A stretch of DNA of 64,000 nucleotides from Gracilaria gracilis (Eukaryota; Rhodophyta; Florideophyceae; Gracilariales; Gracilariaceae), in NCBI GenBank assembly GCA_030374805.1, contig JARGSG010000100.1, positions 1 through 64,000 of the forward strand, read 5' to 3'. Below are positions 11,500-21,040 of the stretch, piece after piece. The notes beneath the pieces are model-generated. The model saw nothing but the letters and a program-made list of their open reading frames with translations. It did no database searches and was not told the DNA's origin. Made by a program: the position numbers and the translations under genes. Each line of letters opens with the position of its first letter. Within the stretch, counting starts at the first letter, position 1.

Positions 11500-12505
11500 T
11501 CAACGTCCTTCTAGGTGAGCTAGGTTCTTTCCCTTCGGGGCGTGATATCCCACTCGGGCATTGACAATTGTCGCCGGGAGACCCGTGAGAGTACGTCGAT
11601 GGTACTGGACCACTTTCGATCGTGAGAGATGCCCAATGAGCTCATCCGAGTCAGCCTCGGGCCCGTAGCCGTACCAACGTACTAGATACTGTATGTCCCC
11701 CAACTGCTCGTATGATTGTTCCACGATTTGGTCCACTACGAACTCCTGTCGGAAGAATTCCCTGCCCTGCCGTATGATTATGACATCCTTCTTCTGAGCG
11801 CTCTCCGGCAGTATCGCCGTGGTTAGCGCTGTGTCGACCCTCCGGTTAGACGGAGTTGGGTCCAAAAAGGTTAGTGGCTCTCTGCCTTCGCTGTGGGGTG
11901 GCCTACTTGGGTCGATTGTCACGCGTCTTGCGGTGTCAGTGTTCTCATCTCCTTGGTTCGGTAGAGTTCCTTCTTCCGCGGAAGTCGAAAGTGGGCGTAC
12001 CGCAAGTTTGCGTGGTAGCAACCGTTTCGGCGAAGTTGGGTGTGTCGTCGAAGGTGATGGCGTCAACGGTAGCCCTGATTGAACCGGCCTCGCCGTGGTG
12101 GCACGTGACGTTGTCAACGGCTGGCCGTTTATTGGTCGGTGCCATGGCGTGTTGCGCTTCCGTGTGTACGGTAGGTGTCAGCTTGTTTTGTCTTTGTGAC
12201 TCGCTCGCTGAGCTGCTCTCTCTTATAGGTGAATTCCATGTGCTACGGTTAGCAATTCCCTGCTGGGCACTTCGCGAGTAGCACGCCTTGGGCGTGCTAG
12301 GCGACTTAGTCTCCGACGATTTTCCTTCTTGTTGGACTTGCAAGCTCAACGGCATCTTAGGCGATGTTTCCACTTCGGTGTGCGGCATAGTCACTCCAGG
12401 CGCGCTAGGCGGCGTAGACAATGGCTTCGCCGGTAACGACTGAGTCTTCTCGGTACTGACCCACGCAGTGGTATTGTCTAGTGACGATTCCGCTTCTGCG
12501 TTCAC
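11500..12505 (-). pseudogene. Pol tail and chromodomain of element B
   Basis: A polar, Ser/Thr/Pro-rich tail (two frames, 11945-12505 and 11500-12117) leads to a chromodomain at about 11570-11736. It has FVVDQIV, YLVRWYGY and KVVQYHRRT, closely matching element A. The usual TWEP position reads SDEL. The stop is TGA at 11500-11502. The 12505 frame overlaps the integrase frame and indicates a frameshift in the tail. The chromodomain abuts, across a 136-base gap, the 3' end of the convergent extra ORF. Confidence 0.75.
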
Positions 12506-14058
12506 AGGCGACGACTTTGACGAGGTTCCTGGCTCCCGAGAGGGCTTTGCTTGCGCACTAGCGGTGTATCTCTTCCGCGCGACACGGTGTATCTCTTCCG
12601 CGCGACACGGTGTTCATCACGTGACAACGCGGAAGCATGAAGATTAACGAGTCCCTCCTCTTCCTTACATGGAGCGGCAAGGGGAGTTATTGTCGGTGCG
12701 CCAAGGCAGACGGTAATTACACCAGGTGGCGAAGCTTCAGACAGCAAAGTACCAGAGCGCTTAGAGTCCGATATCATTGGCAGATCCGAGAGCCCCCTAT
12801 TAGGGTGTGGCAATTCCCTAGGGCGGTCGATGGGAGGTGGGTCCGGTGTTTCCGTAGTGTTCGTTTCTGCTTCCGTGGCAGAATGTCCATTTGATGGGTC
12901 GTTTTCCGCAGGCGGGGGTGCAAAACCCACACGATCGTGGCAGATGCGTTCATGTTGTTGGCCCATCTCAACTACGACAGTGTCGGACTCCACAGCAATT
13001 GTATTGAAGGGACCGTCTGCGACGGGTGAGAGGTCATGGTGTTTCTCCTTGCCTGGATTCCTATACTTCTCACGGATGAATACGTAATCCCCTTCCTTAA
13101 GGGCGGGCTGTCTTCGAAGGGCTCGCTCATTGAAATCACGCTTATATGCAGCTTTTGACCGGGCCATTGACCGTTGTTCTCCAGGAACCAGCTTGGTACG
13201 CCATTTCTTCCAGGTTTCCCTGTATCCCTTCGTCGAAATGAATTGATCCAGCGTTGGCTGCGCTTCGAGCGCCACGGGCGGTGGGGTGCGAGACAGAACC
13301 AATTCAAATGGAGCCAATCCCGTAGTACGGTGTACCTGAGTGTTGAATGCGAATGTCAGCGCATCGGTGAATAGGTCCCATGTGGTGGAGTGATCTGCTA
13401 CGTATGAACAGAGTGCTGCTAACAGCGTCCGGTTGGAGCATTCAGCCTGACCATTACACTGGGGGTGGTAGGTTGTCATGAAGAGATTCTTGACATCTAG
13501 AATTCTGCATACATCCCCGAAGAACCGGGAGACAAACTGTTTCCCGTTATTGGAGATTGGATTCACCGGTGGACCTTAGAAGAACGCCTAATGGGTGGGA
13601 AATGCTTTCGCAACTGTCCATGACTTGATTCTCCGTAATGGTACGGTAGGAACGAGCTTCGAAAAACGATCCGTGATCACGAGTAAAAATATATTACGCC
13701 GCTTAGTAGCGAGGAACCGTCCCAAAATATCGATGGCTACGAATTCCAGGGGCGCCCTTGCGGGGAAAATCTTCAACCTTTTCGCAAGAGGGCGGAGCTG
13801 GACGCGATTCCGAGCACACCCGGGGCAAAACCGCACAGTTGCGTAGCAATCTACAGCCATTGCTGGCCAGTAGAATTTCGTTCGCAATTTAAGGTAAAGT
13901 TTCCGTCCTCCGACCTGGCCACTAAGTGTAACATAGTGTGATAAGTGTGACCCCCGAGATTGTAGGACGTGTAGCACCCCTATTTTTGGGTTTCCAGTTA
14001 CCGTACGGACGAGATATTCAATATCCTTCACCCCGAAAGGGGAGGTCAGCTCCCCCAT
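12502..14058 (-). pseudogene. Integrase of element B
   Basis: The upstream part (13588-14058) has the complete zinc-binding end with CPGC and the first catalytic Asp (FVAIDILG). The frame is interrupted at 13588-13590 by TAG, where element A has Trp (KHW), and at 13576-13578 by TAA, where element A has Tyr (VYGPP). After these, 12502-13566 continues in the same frame. The second catalytic Asp is changed (SNNG instead of SDNG), while the Glu region (NGQAECSNRTL) remains. The C-terminal YKRDF and DGPFNTIAV modules are present. The combination of stops and the missing Asp means the enzyme is dead. Confidence 0.8.
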
Positions 14059-14214
14059 TTTGTTACGCCCGAATCTTCGTGCATAGGGGTCTCTGAATTG
14101 TTCCCTAACCGTCTCCTACGTCGTAACGGGTACGAACTTCTCTGGTAGGTGGTTCGAACGTTCGCCAACAGAGAGTAGCTCATCCAGTTCCTGGTGAAAA
14201 CCCAGTTCATCTGG

Positions 14215-15075
14215 TCAATCCTCTTCGATATCATCCATTTCACTTACTGTGTAATCATCAACTGCAAAGCAGGGTATTTCCTCGTCATCGACGGCTAACG
14301 CTTCCCCTGTGGTGGGCAGGCAAGAAAGGGCGTCGGCTTCTGTAATGTTGGCGCACTTCTTGTAGGCGAAGTCGAAGTCGAACTCTGCAAGACGCAGTTT
14401 CCCACGCATTAAGGAGCCAGAAGGCTCTGATATGGAGAGTAACCATCTCAATGATGAGGGATCCGTGTAAACGGTGAAATGAGCACCCATGAAGTATATG
14501 CGTAGTGTGCATAATGCCCACACTACGGCAAGACATTCCTTCTCCCAGACGAAGTAATTCTTCTCATGCACGTTCAACGAACGGGACCAGTATCCAATTG
14601 GCTTGCATTCCCCCTCTGAAGTGGTTCGAAACAAGGCACAACCTACCTGGTAGTCACTAGAATCTATGCCCACGGTATATGAAAGCCCCGGTTTCGGTAG
14701 GGACAACACTGGTGCCGTGGTTACAGCCTCTTTGAGAGAGTGAAAGGATTCTGTCTGAGTCGACGTGAATGGATCCAGCTTAGGCGGTTGACTCTCCTGC
14801 AGAAGCGCGTTGAGAGGTGCCGCGCTGTCCGCGAAGTTAGAAATAAACCGTCTATAGACGTTGACCAATCCTAGAAAGGATCTCAGTTCAGTCTGGGTAG
14901 TCGGTTCCGTGGCCTGTTTCAGCGACGTCACACGAGTTTCCTCGATCATGACACTTCCTGGACGGATTATGTGACCCAGATACTTGGAAGTATCCGTGAA
15001 GAATTCGCATTTCCTCGGCTTGAGTGTCACTTCGGCATCCCGTAACGTGGCCATTATATCTCTTACGTGTGTTGA
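14215..15075 (-). pseudogene. RT thumb/connection and RNase H of element B
   Basis: The frame contains the RT C-terminal segment (THVRDIMATLRDAEVTL, CEFFTD, KYLGHIIRPG, FLGLVNVYRRFI) and an RNase H domain (GIDSSDYQVGCALF, EKECLAVVWAL, VYTDPSSLRWLL). RNase H has VGID rather than VDTD before the SS. The YLDD active site and everything upstream are missing. Residues encoded above about 15075 do not match gypsy and are read-through into the neighbouring DNA transposon. Confidence 0.8.
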
Positions 15076-16564
15076 AACACCATCCTCTCCGCCATCGAAA
15101 AGCACTCCCCCGCAAACGGACTCCACATCGACTTCTCCATTTTGACAACGGTCAAACTCTCAACGGTTTCTTCACTACCGACGGCTTGCGTGGTTGGCTC
15201 GAAGCAAAACACTACCGCGCACTCTACATGGTCTTCCCCTTCATCGGCGCCTTCTTCGACCGATGCTGTGACGAAGTCGATTCAGCTTTCACCAGTTCCG
15301 TCTTCTCCAAGTACTCAGACCATCCCCTCGCCTCCATGCGATACAACACCTTCACCGAATGGACCGACGCTCGCCTCACCGACCTTCAAAATTAAATCTG
15401 CTCCTTCAAGCGCACAGCCGTACTCGTCCTCGGCCCCCACCGCACTTCCAGCCTCGGAACCCTCAAGTTCCACCTCCTCGACCACATTTACGAGGACATT
15501 CGCCGTTTCGGAGGCCTCCACTGCAATGATGCCGGCATATTCGAGCACGCCGACACCCTCTTCAAGTCCCACTACTCCAAAACCTCAAAGCGCAGGTCCA
15601 CCGCACATCACGAAACCATTCGTGCCATCCACTGCTCCAACGAAATCAAGGACTGGAATCCCGTCTCCACCAACCCTTCCATAACCTCCTCCTCTCCTGG
15701 CCTTGCTTCCCCCCTCCAATCCCGAGAACCCAGTTTCGTCCGTGATGTCAAACACATCTCCTTCGCTGACCTAGTCACTGCCCACAAATTCATTCGCTCC
15801 AATTCTCACCTCCCTCACGAATCTCTTCAAGACCTCTTCCGCCCCGATACCCTATCCATTCTTGCACAATTCGAAAGAAACGCCCTCCCATCCTTCATCA
15901 CCCTCTCTCTTGAAGTCTTAAAACTCACTGACAACTCCCCCGCCCTCTGTCAGGCTCGACTCACCATAGTCAACTTCGCTTACGTCGTCGGCGGTTACAT
16001 CCCAACACTCTACAACTACATTGAAGAGCGGAACGAGCTCGCGCCCCAGGATCCTCCAGTCCCTCTCATCCAACGAATTTTTGCCACCCCCCTGCGGTCC
16101 ATCCAAGTCCTCAAAGTTCTCCCACGTTCTCGTCGCCGGCTCAACCTCCCCCCTTCACATCCATCGTCTGGGTCTGCAAACGCATCTCCCTTCTTCGTTT
16201 TGCCCTTCCTTTTTCAACTTTTTCTCCCAAGAAGTTCGCCTTCGCCCAGTTCATGGAACTCGTCCCACCCAGCGACGACGTCGATCTCACCCTCAACTGC
16301 GTTTGCCTCCGATGGGCAACAGACGACGAACATAACCACACCATCCACCTAGTTCCCATCTCTACCCACTCCACTTCCGATAACGTTTCCTCTTGGTATG
16401 GACTCATCTACTCTTCCTCCATCCTCGGCTCCGTTCATGTTCTCCGCCAGAAGTACCCCGCTCCTCCCTTCACTTCTCGTCTACACTGGCGCTTTCACCG
16501 ATTCTATCTCAATCGGTTCTATCGAGACCCTACCGCCAAGCCTTATTTCCCATCCAACACGTAG
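15075..16564 (+). pseudogene. DNA transposase C-terminal half (Plavaka/KDZ-like), frameshifted
   Basis: Coding similarity moves through several frames. It runs from SAIEKHSPANGL near 15085, then FTTDGLRGWLEAKHYRALYMVF in the frame ending at 15395. After a TAA (15393-15395) it continues in the same frame with LGTLKFHLLDHIYEDIRRFG, IFEHADTLFKSHYSKTSKR and a stretch ending near 16180. After a shift it ends in 16253-16564 (RLHWRFHRFYLNRFYRDP). The 'KFHLLDHIYEDI--FG ... FK--Y--TSKR' pattern is typical of the C-terminal region of large eukaryotic DNA transposases of the Plavaka/KDZ type. Family placement is by motif memory only. Proteins of this kind cut and join transposon ends in the nucleus. Confidence 0.55.
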
Positions 16565-16567
16565 CCT

Positions 16568-18613
16568 CTATTCCCTGTTAGCTTCAGCTTCAAAAAATTT
16601 CAACCCGGTTCCTCTCAATGGGAAGGAGTGAAGATACGCATGACATGAGAAAGAAGAAGCATCTCTTCCCCATCCCACCCATACTTCCACCCCTTCCCCC
16701 CCCCCACTGCACCTCACCCTACCCTTAGTAGCCGCCTCTTCCCTACCATCAACCCCTGTCCCTTCCCTGCGTTCCGCCCGGTGTGCCACCAACCGCTCGA
16801 AACTCACGTCTTCCGGTCGACAGACCGCTATGTAACAATCAAGAACTGCACCTAATCTCCGTGTTAGTTTTGCCATAAAATAGTCCTCCCTCACAGCTAG
16901 GTATATCTTCTCCCTCGATGGTACCCACAGCCCAACTGTCGCAGTTCTCCCAGAGTTTCCCGACACACACCTCGGATCTCCATCCACAAACCCATTGTTC
17001 TCAAACTCCTCGGCATGCTCCTCCTGTAGCAATTGCCAGGCGACCCCCAGTATTTTTTCCACAGCCCCAGGTAGATAATTACCATACAAAGTAGAGAACA
17101 AAAGCTGTCTTTGCCCTCCACGTCCCACAACCTCGTTCATAGTTTTCACGACACAGGCAATCCAGGCGTCAAGTCTCGCAAGGTGCATCACGGTCCCATC
17201 CACGTACTGCCGCTCATCGTTACTTTGCCTCTCCACTGCATATCCCACATACTTCTCCAACACTGCCACCGCCATCCCATTCTTGAAATACATATCTTCA
17301 TCATCAGCCTCCCATGGTGGCCCAACCGCACGAGACCCGGAATACGCAAGGTCTTCGAAACGGCTCGTTCTCCACGTACACAACTCATTCCCCGCGCCCT
17401 CCTCCCTTCCCATCAGCTTCTCGCGCGCCTCCCCCATCTGCTGCTTTAGCTCTTCCCATAGCCCAGTCCCGTCGGCATGTCTCACACGTTTCGCAATCAA
17501 ATCATATCCAAGGATGGAGAATAACTTTTCGCGAGTCGCCCGCTTCCGCACCCCAACCACATCGCTTAATGTCTGCTTCATCCGCTGCCACAGATACTTG
17601 TCCGCACTCACATTATCCACACACTCTTGTTTCCGTCCCGCTTCTCGTATCGTCTCCCGAGTATCTCCCATTGTTTCCGTCTCCACCACATACTTAAAGA
17701 GCACATCACTTCCTCCCTCCGTTGATGGCGTATACGCCCTCATCTCATATGCCACTTGATACGGGCACCAAGGTACCATCTCCTTCTCCCCGACCACAAA
17801 TATGCTGCCCTCCCTACTTTCCCCCACCGTCTCACTCCTGTTCTTCCAGCTCCTACCAACATTCTCCGTGTCAAAACAGAGTTCTGACGCCTCCAACTTC
17901 GCATAGTGGAGAATCTTATCATATACAGCCCTTGCAAATCCGTAAAAGCATTCTTGCACCTCTATATCATGCTTTGGACGCCCCTTCACTTCCTTCCCAC
18001 ACCCCCTTCGCTTCCTACCCTTCACAGCCTCCCTTAAACTTTCAATCAACACATTTTGCTGCTTCGGCTCCTCCCTCACCCATTCCAATTCTTTCTGCGT
18101 GAGCTTCAAACTCACCATCATGGTATAGTGATCCTCCTTCACATTTCCCAGCTTCCCTTTCAACGAATTCACCCTCTCTACGAGTGCAGACCTTTGAAAC
18201 ACGCGCAAGTTCTCTTCATCTCTTTCTGCTATTCCTGTAGTTCCCATTTCCCTTGCTCCGTTCCTCTCTCCAAGATCCCCAGAATCGTCGACTACTGCTT
18301 CATGCACATCGTCCTCAATCCGAACGGCATTATGCCTCACACGTATTCCTTCAGGCGTTCGTACCACGGTTTCCACCAAGTTCTCTCCAGTTCTATGCCT
18401 GTTTCGGGCAACGACATCTTCTCCTTCGAATACCCTCCCATCCACTGGTGTATTGTCTCTCACATTTTCAATCACTGAGCCACCACTGCTACGTCCTACA
18501 ACTCTCCCGGGCAAAATTGTCTCGGAGCCATTCCATCCTCTCCACATTGGCGTGGCTCCCCATTCCATCGTATACACGCCCAATTCGCCTCCCACTGTCC
18601 TCTGCGTTTCCAT
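16568..18613 (-). CDS. 681-aa hypothetical protein, partner gene of DNA transposon copy 1
   Basis: An uninterrupted 681-codon frame from ATG 18613, which is long and intact compared with everything around it. The N-terminal 125 residues are acidic and polar. A predicted coiled-coil follows at about 140-200 (LVERVNSLKGKLGNVKEDH, QKELEWVREEPKQQNVLIESLREAVKGRKRRG), and then a mixed globular part. A C-terminal block, 'YLAVREDYFMAKLTRRLGAVLDCY' (split here for length: YLAVREDYFMAKL + TRRLGAVLDCY), recurs on the minus strand near 42690-42790 beside the second transposase copy. I do not recognise the family. The convergent position and co-occurrence suggest an accessory transposition factor. The extreme C-terminus (after about 630) is Gly/Arg-rich and may be spurious. 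Confidence 0.6.
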   Translation of the reverse strand: METQRTVGGELGVYTMEWGATPMWRGWNGSETILPGRVVGRSSGGSVIENVRDNTPVDGRVFEGEDVVARNRHRTGENLVETVVRTPEGIRVRHNAVRIEDDVHEAVVDDSGDLGERNGAREMGTTGIAERDEENLRVFQRSALVERVNSLKGKLGNVKEDHYTMMVSLKLTQKELEWVREEPKQQNVLIESLREAVKGRKRRGCGKEVKGRPKHDIEVQECFYGFARAVYDKILHYAKLEASELCFDTENVGRSWKNRSETVGESREGSIFVVGEKEMVPWCPYQVAYEMRAYTPSTEGGSDVLFKYVVETETMGDTRETIREAGRKQECVDNVSADKYLWQRMKQTLSDVVGVRKRATREKLFSILGYDLIAKRVRHADGTGLWEELKQQMGEAREKLMGREEGAGNELCTWRTSRFEDLAYSGSRAVGPPWEADDEDMYFKNGMAVAVLEKYVGYAVERQSNDERQYVDGTVMHLARLDAWIACVVKTMNEVVGRGGQRQLLFSTLYGNYLPGAVEKILGVAWQLLQEEHAEEFENNGFVDGDPRCVSGNSGRTATVGLWVPSREKIYLAVREDYFMAKLTRRLGAVLDCYIAVCRPEDVSFERLVAHRAERREGTGVDGREEAATKGRVRCSGGGEGVEVWVGWGRDASSFSCHAYLHSFPLRGTGLKFFEAEANRE

Positions 18614-19079
18614 GCTTACTCATATGCCTCATAGCCCCCACTTCCTCTTCCTCCCGCATCGCAGTATGTCGTGGTCTACCAGGTCTTTCTCTGCCCACCA
18701 TTCGATTTTTCTTAATAACAACCACAACCTTCATGCCCTTGTTCCTCGCCTCCTGGACGCATCCTCCTACTTCTTTTTTGCAAACCCTCTCCTCCCGAAC
18801 GCCAACCCCAGCCAATCTCTCTCCCTCCTTCCCTCGAATACCACGGCTAACTATCCCACTAGTACTTCCTGCTATCGTCCTTTCCTCCCCCCAACTGCGA
18901 CACTCCCTCCCCTTCTCTGTGACATCTCCACCCTCGCCGTCTTCTACAACTTGCGTGGAGTCATCGCCCCCTATGAACCTCGAATATAGCCCAAATATGG
19001 CCGAGATACGGCCGAAATGTGGCCTTTTAACTCGAAAAGTTGTGAGAACGTTTAGAAAGCGGAGATAAACAAGTTTCAT
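18489..19079 (-). CDS. Possible upstream ORF of DNA transposon copy 1, basic, AT-hook-like
   Basis: A 196-codon frame overlaps the 5' end of the 681-codon gene by about 125 bases in another phase. It contains a basic GRERPGRPRH segment resembling an AT-hook core and several charged stretches. Its 5' end lies inside the GGCCATAT inverted repeat. It could be a frameshifted N-terminus of the 681-codon gene, a separate small DNA-binding protein, or chance. No homologue is seen elsewhere in the window. Confidence 0.25.
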   Translation of the reverse strand: MKLVYLRFLNVLTTFRVKRPHFGRISAIFGLYSRFIGGDDSTQVVEDGEGGDVTEKGRECRSWGEERTIAGSTSGIVSRGIRGKEGERLAGVGVREERVCKKEVGGCVQEARNKGMKVVVVIKKNRMVGRERPGRPRHTAMREEEEVGAMRHMSKHGNAEDSGRRIGRVYDGMGSHANVERMEWLRDNFARESCRT

Positions 19080-19257
19080 TTTTCTTCATATGGCCGAAAT
19101 ATGGCCCAAATGTGGCCTAAATATGGCCAAAGTGTACACGTGTCAGTTGGCTAAAGTACTTCTTCTCCGTAGTTACAAGTTCTCTGAAATTTTCGAGCTA
19201 AACGGCCTTATTTCGGCCATATCTCGGCCATATTTGGGCCATATTCGGGGTTAAGGG
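18978..19257. repeat. GGCCATAT-rich inverted repeat, possible transposon terminus
   Basis: About 46 bases at 18978-19023 (CGAATATAGCCCAAATATGG, then GCCGAGATACGGCC...) match the reverse complement of 19211-19257 with only a few differences, giving a stem with a loop of about 190 bases. A further block of direct ATATGGCC copies lies at 19090-19130. Arrays of short sub-terminal repeats are common transposase binding sites. A stand-alone foldback or MITE is an alternative. Confidence 0.6.
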
Positions 19258-19301
19258 GCGCGCCCCTTCGCCGCCTACCTCTATCCCTACCGCCGCGCGC
19301 A

Positions 19302-19739
19302 TCATCCCCCTGCCTTCATGCCCTCTCTCATCCCTCCCCTGCTTTCCCCTCCTCCATTTCCCATCTCATGTAGAAGCGGAGTAGCTTGTGTTACCAAAGC
19401 ACTTACCGTTCGCTCGGTTCGATCGGTTTGCTCGATGCGCTCGGTTCGCTCGGTTTGCTCGGTTCGCTCGGTTCGATCCAAAGGTCGGCCTCGATCACGT
19501 CTCCCCGTGTTCTTCCTACCTTTCCCACGTAATCCGCTTCGAGGAGCGCGCGAACTACGCCCAATACTGCCCTCGCCATTTTCCACATCGCCGCTTTGAG
19601 TCGCACACGTAGTACTACCCAAGACATCCTCGCGACCCCGACCTACCACCTCTGCACGCGTTCGCCCTTTTGACGCGCGCCCGCTTACATCCTCCGCATT
19701 CACATTCGCATTCGCACTTCTCGTTTTACGTTTCCCCAT
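19302..19739 (-). CDS. Hypothetical basic ORF containing a 9-bp tandem repeat
   Basis: A 145-codon frame starting MGKRKTRSAN, basic and low in complexity. A three-residue TER/TEQ/TDR period (about residues 89-111) reflects a 9-base tandem repeat of CGGTTCGNT-type units at about 19408-19482. No domain is recognised. Translation of a minisatellite next to a transposon end is a plausible alternative, so confidence that it encodes a protein is low. Confidence 0.2.
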   Translation of the reverse strand: MGKRKTRSANANVNAEDVSGRASKGRTRAEVVGRGREDVLGSTTCATQSGDVENGEGSIGRSSRAPRSGLRGKGRKNTGRRDRGRPLDRTERTEQTERTERIEQTDRTERTVSALVTQATPLLHEMGNGGGESRGGMREGMKAGG

Positions 19740-20227
19740 ATGGAATCGGACGACGACGATGCGCCTGACGGTGCTCTCTAGATGTTGTCGCTTCTAGCCG
19801 CAAGACGTGTTCGCCACTCGCCGTGATCGCAGGTCCCCCGTGAAACGCACACTTTCATTCGACGTGTGATAGAAATATCGCACCGTTTTAGTACTTTTCG
19901 GAATCACTTTCCGAAAATTGGCACGGAAATTTCCTTCCTGTACGAAACCTCACTGCCAGAAACTGTTACACTTTCACATGATATCACATGTACTCCGTAT
20001 CTTCTATTCTATGTACTTGAACGTCATCCCACTCTCCCGAATCCTATCCCCATTTTGTTCACGTCACTGGATGATAAAAGTGACGACACCCACTCACTTG
20101 GGGGAGTTCTCGTCCTCCCCTGTGTAACACGAGAGTTAAAGAGAAAGCGTAATAAAATGTACACAATTCGATTTTACACATACTACGGTACACCTTTCGG
20201 TTTTATAAGTCATAAATCAATTGAGCT
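19740..20227. other. No supported gene
   Basis: Contains a plus-strand 121-codon frame (19866-20231) with no recognisable motif. It lies just beyond the 3' end of the SET pseudogene. Nothing else seen. Confidence 0.3.
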
Positions 20228-21020
20228 CTAGTCGACTACTATAGGAATCGAAGACGTACCCCATGTGTACTCCATTCCATAATCTGCAAACAACTCTTCT
20301 CCCACTTCTACATCCCGAAGTGCCCGGACGGCAAGCATTCGGTATTCTCTTAATTGAAGTGGAGTTAGCCCGTTCCTGGGGTTCGACTCACCGTCACATT
20401 GGCAGTCAGTCGCTGCTTCAAGCCATCCTCCACTGTATCCCTATCTTTATCCCCTTCCATATATTTTGGGTCGTTAGTTGTTCCACCCAACGAAAATGGA
20501 GCGGGGACAATCCATACAGGGATTGTAGGTACTTCTCGTCTCCTTTCCGGAAGTTTCCGGAATACCTCGCCTCGCAGGCTAACCTCCATGGCATAAGTTC
20601 GAAAACGTGCGGCGGTGGCTCCCAACAACCCTTCCCCATACTTCTTGTGTACCTCCTTTTTCTTCGTTAAGTCATGGTACACTAGAGTTCCGTAAAAGAA
20701 ACATATCTCTTCGTTCTTCATGAAACTGCGCGTGGTAAACACTCCCACTCCTACGTCATGGTGACGAATCGACGACTTTCCAATGCGACAACCACACATA
20801 GTGGCCTCCAGTGCAAACATCGCGTTCCAATCCAGGAGACCCATCTTCCCTTGCAACGTTTTCGCCCACTCATGCAGCGCTCTGCGCCTGACGATCATGG
20901 CCATGCCTTCCTCCTGCCACATCTATGCCAGGAAGTCCAAAATATACGGTGGAACTTTTGATACTGTGGGAAGCCGGATGGAGCCTTCCATGATCGTTAA
21001 GGACGAGCGTTCTACTTGGG
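20228..21020 (-). pseudogene. SET-domain (histone lysine methyltransferase-like) pseudogene
   Basis: The frame from 20922 gives a post-N SET segment: DVGVGVFTTRSFMKNEEICFFYGTL split as DVGVGVFTTRSF (residues 56-67) and EEICFFYGTL (71-80), the classic first SET strands. It ends in the frame stopping near 20365. After a one-base shift near 20385 the SET C-terminal signature continues to TAG at 20228-20230: YRMLAVRAL, then EVGEELFADYG. The NHS/C-type motif is poorly kept (an ANV and NPRNG stretch). Upstream the same frame extends to about 21020 through an in-frame TAG before MWQEEG (20923-20925). SET proteins methylate lysines, usually on histones. It sits immediately downstream of, and co-oriented with, the DNA methyltransferase remnant. 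Confidence 0.65.
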
Positions 21021-21040
21021 AAATAGGTCTATCACGCGAT

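Larger units (their letters stand above)
9598..15075 (-). mobile_element. Ty3/gypsy element B, 5' half missing
   Basis: On the minus strand, from high to low coordinates: end of RT, RNase H, integrase, tail, chromodomain. The convergent extra ORF then occupies 9598-11363. Protease, RT catalytic core and Gag are absent, because Pol similarity begins abruptly near 15075 where plus-strand DNA transposon sequence starts. Several stops and frameshifts make it inactive. Confidence 0.8.
15075..19260. mobile_element. DNA transposon copy 1 with convergent gene pair
   Basis: The plus-strand C-terminal half of a transposase (15075-16564) faces a minus-strand 681-codon gene (16568-18613) with only a few bases between their ends. 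To the right, 18978-19257 holds a GGCCATAT-rich inverted repeat that could be the element end. A second, rearranged copy with the same convergent layout is at 41050-42810. The repeated pairing supports one mobile unit. The left end is lost at the junction with gypsy element B. Confidence 0.6.
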
